DNA of 10,696 nucleotides from Candidatus Aminicenantota bacterium (lineage in GTDB: Bacteria; Acidobacteriota; Aminicenantia; UBA2199). Both the position numbers and the translations under genes were made by a program. How positions within the stretch are numbered: the stretch's first letter is position 1; every line of letters begins with the position of its first letter. Positions 1-6,208 of the stretch are shown here, one piece after another. The DNA lies in contig CP070627.1 of NCBI GenBank assembly GCA_020355945.1, positions 917,151 through 927,846 on the forward strand, in the 5' to 3' direction. The notes beneath the pieces are model-generated. The model searched no databases. It worked only from the letters and a program-made list of their open reading frames with translations, and had not been told where the DNA came from.

Positions 1-613
1 TTATGCCTTTTTTTCCTTCCTGGGGCAAAGCGATCACGGCTTCCGGTTCTATATAAGCATGCTCTACATGCGGCGTGGTGTAAGTCTGTTCAAGAATGAA
101 ATCACTTTCAGCAAAACCCGTTTCAACGTTTCCTTTACGTAACGGATAATGGACAATCAAGTTGCTTTTATATTGGGGATGAATCAATGGTGCATCCGGT
201 TCCAGAGCTTTGCACGGGTCAGTGAGCACAGGTAAGGAGGTATAATCGATTTTGATTTTTTTTCTAAGTGGAATTAATGCTTCCGGGGATTCTCCTACCA
301 ACATTGCCACCACATCCCCGGGGGTAACTATTTTTTCATTACAAAAAACCGGTTGGTCCTGGCGAACCAGGCCGACTATCTTTGCTCCGGGAATATCATC
401 TGCATCGCATATTGTCCATAACCCAGGTTCATTGTGTACAACCGTATAATCGATTTTATTGATTTTTGCATGAGCTTCGGGCAAGCGAACCATTACCCCG
501 TATAACTGTCCGGGAAAATGATAGTCATCGGCAAACTTAGCTTGACCAGTGACTTTTTCCAGGGCATCCTGCCGGACAACAGGCTTTCCAACCAGTGAAA
601 ATTGTCTATTCAC
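1..613 (-). CDS. Molybdopterin-binding subunit of a second xanthine dehydrogenase/aldehyde oxidase-family enzyme (N-terminal part, runs off left edge)
   Basis: Only the first 204 codons are in the window; the 3' end is missing. The translation opens MNRQFSLVGKPVVRQDALEK and continues VTGQAKFADDY, the typical start of the large molybdenum subunit (a/b hammerhead domain). It reaches the conserved HVEHAYIEPEA segment at residues 182-192, where the molybdopterin-binding domain begins. The start is GTG at 613-611: an in-frame TGA lies three codons upstream and a GGTGGTGA ribosome site sits 6 nt before it. It differs in sequence from xdhB at 2398-4650, so it is a paralogous enzyme subunit, not a duplicate. 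The Moco-binding and catalytic glutamate motifs lie outside the window, so the substrate cannot be assigned. Position after the allantoinase suggests a role in purine or related heterocycle oxidation (inference). Its FeS and FAD subunits may follow to the left, or it may share those of XdhA. Confidence 0.88.
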   Translation of the reverse strand, partial: MNRQFSLVGKPVVRQDALEKVTGQAKFADDYHFPGQLYGVMVRLPEAHAKINKIDYTVVHNEPGLWTICDADDIPGAKIVGLVRQDQPVFCNEKIVTPGDVVAMLVGESPEALIPLRKKIKIDYTSLPVLTDPCKALEPDAPLIHPQYKSNLIVHYPLRKGNVETGFAESDFILEQTYTTPHVEHAYIEPEAVIALPQEGKKGI

Positions 614-619
614 AGTAAT

Positions 620-627
620 TCACCACC
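620..627 (-). promoter_or_regulatory. Ribosome binding site for the GTG-started Mo subunit
   Basis: On the minus strand this reads GGTGGTGA, 6 nt before the GTG at 613. It supports a GTG start. There is no other in-frame start upstream because a TGA lies three codons before the GTG. Confidence 0.55.
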
Positions 628-676
628 AAAAGAAGATACGCTAACAAAACAGGTTTCGAAGCCTTAGTGCTTAATG

Positions 677-739
677 AAAAGTTTTTACGGAGAGCGGCGG
701 GTCCAGGGGGGGCAGTTTTTTCAAAAAGCGCCCCCCCTG
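677..739 (+). repeat. Dispersed GC-rich palindromic element, copy 1
   Basis: The core at 703-739 is CCA, seven G, CAG, six T, C, five A, GCG, seven C, TG. It folds into a hairpin: a 10-bp CAGGGGGGGC/GCCCCCCCTG stem, a two-by-two mismatch, then an A/T stem. An outer motif AAAAGTTTTTACGGA lies at 677-691. The same core and outer motif occur at 6137-6200 in reverse complement. It fills most of the 134-nt gap between the allantoinase stop (748) and the next gene (613). No U-rich tract follows it on the minus strand, so a classical terminator is not supported. A REP- or MITE-like dispersed repeat is the best description. Confidence 0.8.
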
Positions 740-747
740 ATAATGGG

Positions 748-2214
748 TTAAATAAATCGTAATACAAACGCGCCGTCGTGTGTGTGTCTTTCGCGTTCAT
801 GGATACCTCGTAAGAATGTATCTTCTACTTTAGCACCAAAGCATACCCCTTCAAAAGGCGTATATTTACCTTTACTATGCATGTCAATTCCTTTGATTAC
901 CTGGCGGTCCCATAAATTAACCAGTGCCATGTCAGCGTCTTTGCCAGGTTCCAGGGTTCCTTTTTTCTTTGAAATACCACAGAACCTGGCCGGATTGGTG
1001 GAGATCAAATCAATTGTTCGCTCTAAGGTTAATCTTTCTTTTTTGAATCCTTCACTGAACATAAAGGGTACAAAGTGTTCCACCCCGGGAATACCACCAT
1101 AAACCTGCCAAAAATTATTAGAAATTTTTTCCTTTTTAGGGTCGCATCCGGCATGATCGGTAGTAACAAAGGATATTGTACCGTCTTTTAACCCTTTCCA
1201 GAGGGCGTCCTGATCGGATTCGCTTTTCACGGGAGGTGCTGTTTTAAGAAAAGCAGATATCTTCGGGTTTTTGAAATCATCCCTGGTAAAATGGAGATAG
1301 TGAGGGCATGTTTCCGCGGTGACATCCAGGCCTTCTTCCCTGGCCCTGCGAATTAATTTCAACCCGGTTTTTGAACTCAGGTGGACAATGTGAATCCAAC
1401 ATTTACTTTTGCGAGCGATATCTATCATGGTCTCTACTGCTTTTGCTTCTGCTTGTACATCTCTTGCCTGACAATAGGCCTGCCAATCATTGACATTTTT
1501 TTTTTGCAGAATTGCGCGGCGCTCCTCTACCAACTTTTTATCTTCAGCATGAACCGCCAGGGGGCGCCCGGTGGATATTGCTTTAATCCAATGAGCCGCC
1601 TGGAGCATTTGGTCTGGGGTTAGATCGGTAAATGTCTTCATTCCTGAAATCAAATAGGCTTTAAACCCGACTACTCCTTCTTCGGTTAATTCTCGAATTT
1701 GCTGTTGGATATCTTTTCCATCCTTAAAATCATTCCCGGATATCCCGCCCCAGAAGGCATAATCCACCCAACTGCGGCCATTAATCGCTATCAATTTGGC
1801 ATGTAAATTCTCCAGGGAAGTCACTGGCGGTATGGAAGTACAGGGCATATCCACCACCGTGGTAACACCGCCGGAAGCAGCCGCTAGAGAACCATGCTCA
1901 AAATCCTCCCGATCTTCAAAACCAGGGGTATTAAAATGGACATGGGTGTCTATTGCACCAGGGATCAGCAAACGAAATCTGCCGTCGTAGATGGTAGAAT
2001 CATTTGAATATTGCCGCGGTGCCAGTAATGAAATTTGCTCCTGGAATCTTTTCCACTTATCCCGGCTTGAAATTTCAATCCAGCTTACGGTTCGATGAAG
2101 GCGGGGCAGTATCTTATTGATTTGTTCATCAAATAATACATCCACCAATTGCACCTGGTTCCCAACTGTACTGGTAAATACGTTAGATAAGATTTTTAAA
2201 GAACGACTGGGCAT
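748..2214 (-). CDS. allB: Allantoinase-family cyclic amidohydrolase
   Basis: This 488-residue amidohydrolase likely opens the hydantoin ring of allantoin to allantoate in the cytoplasm. All metal ligands of the binuclear type are present: H91 and H93 (DTHVHF), the carboxylated-lysine candidate K185 (GFKAY), H222 (AVHAED), H278 (IVHLSS) and D353 (TTDHAG). Allantoinase-like stretches include VVDMPCTSIPP, ETCPHYLHFTRDDF and VYGGIPG, and the C-terminus has the usual return of the small beta domain (GTLEPGKDADMALV). I chose ATG 2214 because AGGAG lies 5 nt upstream; an in-frame ATG at 2265 would add 17 residues and has no convincing site. The N-terminal 75 residues are more divergent than the core. 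It lies 183 nt after xdhB, which supports a purine-degradation role. Alternatives are a dihydropyrimidinase/hydantoinase or a dihydroorotase-like paralogue; the fold is certain, the substrate is not. Confidence 0.8.
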   Translation of the reverse strand: MPSRSLKILSNVFTSTVGNQVQLVDVLFDEQINKILPRLHRTVSWIEISSRDKWKRFQEQISLLAPRQYSNDSTIYDGRFRLLIPGAIDTHVHFNTPGFEDREDFEHGSLAAASGGVTTVVDMPCTSIPPVTSLENLHAKLIAINGRSWVDYAFWGGISGNDFKDGKDIQQQIRELTEEGVVGFKAYLISGMKTFTDLTPDQMLQAAHWIKAISTGRPLAVHAEDKKLVEERRAILQKKNVNDWQAYCQARDVQAEAKAVETMIDIARKSKCWIHIVHLSSKTGLKLIRRAREEGLDVTAETCPHYLHFTRDDFKNPKISAFLKTAPPVKSESDQDALWKGLKDGTISFVTTDHAGCDPKKEKISNNFWQVYGGIPGVEHFVPFMFSEGFKKERLTLERTIDLISTNPARFCGISKKKGTLEPGKDADMALVNLWDRQVIKGIDMHSKGKYTPFEGVCFGAKVEDTFLRGIHERERHTHDGAFVLRFI

Positions 2215-2219
2215 GACTA

Positions 2220-2224
2220 CTCCT
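2220..2224 (-). promoter_or_regulatory. Ribosome binding site fixing the allantoinase start
   Basis: AGGAG on the minus strand, 5 nt before ATG 2214. It favours this start over the in-frame ATG at 2265. Confidence 0.6.
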
Positions 2225-2291
2225 ACTAAATCATTATTTACGACCAAAACATACCCGCATTGCAACCGATTCCCTTCTGCTTACCTGTAAA

Positions 2292-2307
2292 ATTCACTTT
2301 TGTGAAT
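2292..2307. promoter_or_regulatory. Perfect 6-bp inverted repeat in the xdhB-allantoinase gap
   Basis: ATTCAC-TTTT-GTGAAT is a perfect palindrome with a 4-nt spacer, in the 183-nt AT-rich gap (2215-2397) between xdhB and the allantoinase gene. On the minus strand it is followed by TTTT, so it could be a weak attenuator or terminator for xdhAB. It lies 78-93 nt before the allantoinase start, so it could also be an operator. The stem is short and AT-rich and I found no convincing sigma-70 promoter beside it. The rest of the gap shows no gene. Confidence 0.3.
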
Positions 2308-2397
2308 AAGGTTAATGCTTACCATAATCCAATAAAATTTTCAAGAAAAATAACAGAAAAAAATAAAATTTGCTGTCCTCATATTTTTTGGGATGGT

Positions 2398-4650
2398 TTA
2401 CTCGTAAAGGAAACCCAGTACCTTTTCAGGGGTGAGTGGGGAGTTGAAAAACAATTCTTTACCGGGTCGAAAGGCTTTCATGGCATCCAGGATAGCAAAA
2501 TAAGCACCAATACCGTACATAAAGGGCGGCTCACCGATAGCTTTGGAGTTCATCACTGCTTTGGGATTGTTTGCATCCTCTAAAAAATGCACCTGGAGGA
2601 TTTTGGGTGTGGATTTGATATCCGGGATTTTGTAGGTGCTGGTGTTATCGGTTAAAAGACGTCCGCCCTTGTCGTGGACTAGTTCTTCCATAGTCATCCA
2701 GCCAATACCCTGGATAACGCCTCCTTCAGCCTGTCCCCTATCAATTGGCAAATCAAGACTCTTTCCTCCATCATGAACGATATGAACCGCATCAATGTCA
2801 TAGGTGCCTCGCAAGCAGTCAAGGGTAACTTCAAAGCTAGAGGTGCCGAATACATGATAGGCAAAGGGTTTGCCTTTTTCTGTCACCCGGTCAAAATAAA
2901 TACCTGGCGTGGCATAAAATCCCTGGGCTGAAAGATTGATCCGTTTCCAATAGGCATGGTTAACCACTTTTTCCCAGGTGAGACCGGTTTTTTTTCTATT
3001 GAGATAGAATATTTCATCTTTGATTTCGATATCATTCGGATCAGGATGATCTAACCATTCTGCGGCCACTTTTTTGAGTCGTTCCCGGATGCTTTGACAG
3101 GCAAATTCCGTGGCTTTGCCGTTCATATCCGCACCTGTACTGGCGGCAGTGGGGGATGTGTTGGCCACACGGGTGGTGTTAGTGGTCTCGATTTTAATGC
3201 GCTCCGGGGCAATGGAAAAGGTATGGGCGGCCACGCGCAGGATTTTCATATTCACCCCTTGTCCCATCTCCACCGCACCCGTACTGACACTCACACTGGC
3301 GTCGGTATACACATGCACCAGTGCGCCAGCCTGGTTCAAAGATGTATTGGTAAAAGAGATGCCAAAACACACCGGCATCACTGCCACTCCTTTTTTCTTT
3401 AGTTTGTGAGCAGCATTAAAAGTTTCGGCATTTTTGTGTATTTTTTCGAAATTAAAGCGTTCATTCGCCTCTTTCCAGCATCTGCCGGCGCGGCAATTTT
3501 CCACTTGCATGCCGTAGGGGAAGGTATCTTTTTCCTTTAAGAGGTTCTTCTCCTGGATAATAGATGCCCTGGTGTTCAGCTTTTCCGCGGCTTTTTGTAC
3601 AGCGGATTCGATAACAAACATGGCTTGCGGACCGCCAAAACCCCGGAAAGCGGTAAATGGGGGCAAATTAGTGTAACAACAAGCGGCAGTGGCTTTAACA
3701 TTGGGAATGTAATAGGAATTGGTGGTGTGGAAAAGGGTTCGTTCCAGGATCGCAGTAGAAAGATCGGCGGCAGCACCGGAGTTCTGGTAAAACATCACCT
3801 GGTAAGCGATAATGGTTCCGTCCTTTTTTAGGCCCATTTTAAAATCCGAAGAATAAGGATGGCGTTTCCCGGTCATGATCATGTCTTCGCGGCGGTTTAG
3901 TACCAGCTTGACTGGTTTTTTCAGGTTATAGGCAGCCAGGGCAGCCATGCAGGCCCAGGGGGTGGCCTGGTCTTCTTTACCGCCAAACGCACCGCCCAGC
4001 CGCCGCACATCCACTTCTACCTTGTGCATGGCCAGACCCAGGACCCTGGCCGCGATCCGCTGTACACCCGTAGGGGACTGGGTAGAGGACCAGATTTTGA
4101 TCCCTTTATTTTCCAAAGGAACTGCCATGGCAGCTTGCGGCTCCATATAAAAATGCTCCTGCCCACCGGAATCCACCCTACCTTCCACAACCACATCACA
4201 CTGGTCCCAGGCTTTGTCCACATCCCCTAAAGCAAAGGTCCGGGGTGGGTGAATCAACTTGCCTTTGGCATATGCTTCCCGGGGATCGATAATCACCGGC
4301 AGCGGGTCGATTTTGATGGCTATTTTTTTGAAAGCCTGTCTGGCAAGAGCTTTGGATTCTGCAATAACAATTGCCAGGGGTTCGCCAATAAACCTGACTT
4401 CATCTTCTGCCAACAGGTGTTCATCTTGAATGATACCGCCGATTTGGTTTTCCCCGGGAATGTCTTTATACGTCAGGATATCAATGACACCCTTACTCTC
4501 TTTGGCTTTTTCCACATCCAGGTGCTTGATTTTTCCATGAGCTGCCGGGGAAGGAAAAACTGCGGCATAAAGCACTCCCTCCGGTAAAGGCATATCATCC
4601 AGGAAAACCGATTGACCTTTTGTATGTAAAGGAACCTCAAAATTTTTCAT
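2398..4650 (-). CDS. xdhB: Xanthine dehydrogenase, molybdopterin-binding subunit
   Basis: This 750-residue subunit (XdhB in Rhodobacter naming; the E. coli naming is reversed) hydroxylates hypoxanthine and xanthine to urate at a Mo cofactor, passing electrons to XdhA. The Moco loop GGAFGGKE is at residues 219-226 and the MGQG glutamine is Q464. The purine-binding residues known from bovine and Rhodobacter enzymes appear conserved: Glu in NRREDM (E255), Arg in AFRGFGGPQ (R336), Phe in GISFT (F433) and the catalytic Glu in AIGEPP (E707). This argues for a true purine dehydrogenase over an aldehyde oxidase. Length is normal for the family. Its start overlaps the xdhA stop: ATG 4650 forms TGATG with the stop and has GAGGAG 5 nt upstream. 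ATG 4653 (one residue longer, ATGA overlap) has only 2 nt spacing. Translational coupling with xdhA is expected. Confidence 0.95.
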   Translation of the reverse strand: MKNFEVPLHTKGQSVFLDDMPLPEGVLYAAVFPSPAAHGKIKHLDVEKAKESKGVIDILTYKDIPGENQIGGIIQDEHLLAEDEVRFIGEPLAIVIAESKALARQAFKKIAIKIDPLPVIIDPREAYAKGKLIHPPRTFALGDVDKAWDQCDVVVEGRVDSGGQEHFYMEPQAAMAVPLENKGIKIWSSTQSPTGVQRIAARVLGLAMHKVEVDVRRLGGAFGGKEDQATPWACMAALAAYNLKKPVKLVLNRREDMIMTGKRHPYSSDFKMGLKKDGTIIAYQVMFYQNSGAAADLSTAILERTLFHTTNSYYIPNVKATAACCYTNLPPFTAFRGFGGPQAMFVIESAVQKAAEKLNTRASIIQEKNLLKEKDTFPYGMQVENCRAGRCWKEANERFNFEKIHKNAETFNAAHKLKKKGVAVMPVCFGISFTNTSLNQAGALVHVYTDASVSVSTGAVEMGQGVNMKILRVAAHTFSIAPERIKIETTNTTRVANTSPTAASTGADMNGKATEFACQSIRERLKKVAAEWLDHPDPNDIEIKDEIFYLNRKKTGLTWEKVVNHAYWKRINLSAQGFYATPGIYFDRVTEKGKPFAYHVFGTSSFEVTLDCLRGTYDIDAVHIVHDGGKSLDLPIDRGQAEGGVIQGIGWMTMEELVHDKGGRLLTDNTSTYKIPDIKSTPKILQVHFLEDANNPKAVMNSKAIGEPPFMYGIGAYFAILDAMKAFRPGKELFFNSPLTPEKVLGFLYE

Positions 4651-6110
4651 CATAACTCCTCTTCAAGTTCTTTCTTTGGAAAGAGGGTAATAAAATGGGC
4701 AAAGATGAGGTTTCGCAGCAGGAGTGATTTATAATGTGCAGAGCCTCGCACATCGCTGATTGGGGATATTTCTTGTTCTACAATTTTTACTGCTTCACAG
4801 ATATTAGCAGCGGTCACCTCTTTGCCTCGCAGCCAGGAGCAAGTTTCTTCCAGGTAGAGGGGAATGGGCGCTACCCCACCGGCGGACAGGTGAATATCAT
4901 TTATCATGTTACCATCCAATTCCAGGGAAATCGCACTATTGCAGGAGGCAATATCCAGGTATTTTCGCCTTGAGACCTTTTCGAAATGAAACCGGGAATC
5001 ACAACCGGGATAAGGGATTGGGATTTCAATCGTCTCGATGATTTCCCCTTTTTTCATATCCAGTTTTTTATAACCTTTGAAAAATTCTTTTAACTGTAAT
5101 TCCCGTCTTGTTTTGCCTTTGACCAGGCAGAGGTCTGCTTCCAGTGCCAGCAGGATAATAGTTAGATCGCCAATGGGTGAGGCATTTACAATGTTGCCTG
5201 CTAATGTGGCGCGGTTGCGCATAATAGTAGAAGAAACCAGGTTGAGGTAATCTTTCATATTGGGAAAAAGCTCATTTATAAGGGGGGAATGTTTCATTTC
5301 TTCTACTGTTGTTCCGGCCCCGATAAAGAGCCAATTGTTTTTTCTTTGCATGCCGGTTAAATCGCTGCGCCGGGAAACAAATTCCAGGTTTTTGTCCACC
5401 AGGTCTTCGGGCTGCTGAACGTAAAGATCGGTGCCCCCAGCCACGATAATTTTCTTGCTTCCTTCCGCTGGGGGGTGTTTTGAGGGGGTGGGGTGGGGTG
5501 GTTCTCCAGGACCTGGTGCATTTAGTCTTCTCGGGATTTGTAAAAAATAATCCGGCAGGACAGAGCTTTTTACCAGTTGTTTTATGCGATTTTTACCATT
5601 ACTTTTCTCTAGTTGAGGGGCGAAGGTATCGCAGAGTTTTCGGGCTGCTCTTTGGATAGAGGCATACCCGGTGCAGCGGCAGATATTGCCATCCAATGCA
5701 TCAACGGCATCCTGGTAATCGAGGGTTTGGCTGGACAGCAAGAAACCGGTGAGAGACATAACGATGCCCGGGGTACAAAAGCCGCATTGGGAAGCGCCTT
5801 CTTCTACCAGTGCCTGCTGTACCAGGGTTAGTGACAGTGCATCGGTATTTAAGCCTTCAACTGTAACGATATGTTTTTTATCAAGTTCTCCCAGGGGCAG
5901 CAAGCAGGATGCTGTGGTTTTATATTGAAGGTCGTGATCTTTTAATTCTCCGATTAAGATGGTACAGGTACCGCATTCACCTTCTCGGCAGCCTTCTTTG
6001 GTGCCGAACAGTTTTTGCTGCTGTCGGATAAAATCCAGTGCCACCGAGCCTGTAGGCAGTGATGTTTCTACTTCACGGTTATTTATGATACATCGAATCA
6101 GGCTCTTCAT
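4650..6110 (-). CDS. xdhA: Xanthine dehydrogenase, fused [2Fe-2S] and FAD-binding subunit
   Basis: This 486-residue subunit carries electrons from the Mo site of XdhB through two [2Fe-2S] clusters to FAD and on to NAD+ or another acceptor. Residues 1-75 form a plant-ferredoxin-type domain with ligands C41, C46, C49 and C69. The helical second cluster domain has C109, C112, C144 and C146 (QCGFC and ICRC). The FAD domain (about 220-375) has VAGGTDLYVQ at 223-232 and LAGNIVNASPIGD at 303-315; a C-terminal CO-dehydrogenase-flavoprotein-type domain follows. The FeS-FAD fusion is the XdhA layout known from Rhodobacter. AAGGAG lies 5 nt before ATG 6110. The linker at residues 197-219 carries an unusual Pro/Gly/His-rich insertion. 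The gene directly precedes xdhB with overlapping stop and start codons. The 98-nt upstream gap holds palindrome copy 2 and no clear promoter. Confidence 0.95.
   Translation of the reverse strand: MKSLIRCIINNREVETSLPTGSVALDFIRQQQKLFGTKEGCREGECGTCTILIGELKDHDLQYKTTASCLLPLGELDKKHIVTVEGLNTDALSLTLVQQALVEEGASQCGFCTPGIVMSLTGFLLSSQTLDYQDAVDALDGNICRCTGYASIQRAARKLCDTFAPQLEKSNGKNRIKQLVKSSVLPDYFLQIPRRLNAPGPGEPPHPTPSKHPPAEGSKKIIVAGGTDLYVQQPEDLVDKNLEFVSRRSDLTGMQRKNNWLFIGAGTTVEEMKHSPLINELFPNMKDYLNLVSSTIMRNRATLAGNIVNASPIGDLTIILLALEADLCLVKGKTRRELQLKEFFKGYKKLDMKKGEIIETIEIPIPYPGCDSRFHFEKVSRRKYLDIASCNSAISLELDGNMINDIHLSAGGVAPIPLYLEETCSWLRGKEVTAANICEAVKIVEQEISPISDVRGSAHYKSLLLRNLIFAHFITLFPKKELEEEL
4656..4661 (-). 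promoter_or_regulatory. Ribosome binding site of xdhB, inside the end of xdhA
   Basis: GAGGAG on the minus strand doubles as two glutamate codons near the XdhA C-terminus. It is 5 nt from ATG 4650 but only 2 nt from ATG 4653, so it favours the second ATG. Confidence 0.55.
5454..5522 (-). other. Pro/Gly-rich linker insertion in XdhA with G-quadruplex-type G runs
   Basis: Residues 197-219 of XdhA (NAPGPGEPPHPTPSKHPPAEG and the next two residues) separate the FeS part, which ends near PDYFLQIPRRL, from the FAD part, which starts KKIIVAGGTDLY. The plus (template) strand here has G runs at 5470-5475 (six), 5484-5488 (five), 5490-5493 (four) and 5495-5498 (four), with loops of 8, 1 and 1 nt. This fits a G-quadruplex motif. 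An adjacent CCAGG-A-CCTGG inverted repeat lies at 5506-5516. The reading frame stays open. The composition is unlike the rest of the protein and suggests an inserted repeat or an expanded linker. Confidence 0.65.
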
Positions 6111-6136
6111 TAAAACTCCTTATACTTTACAAAACC

Positions 6137-6200
6137 AGGGGGGCGCTTTTTGAAAAAACTGCCCCCCCTGTGGCCCCGTGAAACATCCGCAAAAACTTTT
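6137..6200 (-). repeat. Dispersed GC-rich palindromic element, copy 2 (inverted relative to copy 1)
   Basis: The core at 6137-6170 is A, six G, CGC, five T, G, six A, CTG, seven C, TG. It is the reverse complement of the copy 1 core, differing by one G. The outer motif TCCGCAAAAACTTTT at 6186-6200 is the reverse complement of the copy 1 outer motif with one mismatch. The element occupies most of the 98-nt gap between the VCBS gene stop (6209) and xdhA (6110). Together with copy 1 it brackets xdhA, xdhB and the allantoinase gene, with A/T-rich ends facing outward. Confidence 0.8.
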
Positions 6201-6208
6201 TATTGGGA

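Noticed and set aside
703..739. Palindrome copy 1 as a rho-independent terminator after the allantoinase gene
   Set aside because: The GC stem is strong, but no U tract follows it on the minus strand. The same element occurs in the other orientation before xdhA, which fits a dispersed repeat better.
606..800. Minus-strand 64-codon reading frame across the palindrome between the allantoinase and Mo-subunit genes
   Set aside because: It overlaps the allantoinase end out of frame, runs through the palindromic repeat, has no ribosome site and resembles no protein.
2260..2583. Plus-strand reading frame over the xdhB end and the adjacent gap
   Set aside because: It lies antisense to the xdhB C-terminus, which is strongly conserved, and has no ribosome site or family features.
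6111..6136. TATAAG just before xdhA as a promoter -10 element
   Set aside because: It merges with the AAGGAG ribosome site and lies too close to the start codon, and no -35 element is suitably spaced.
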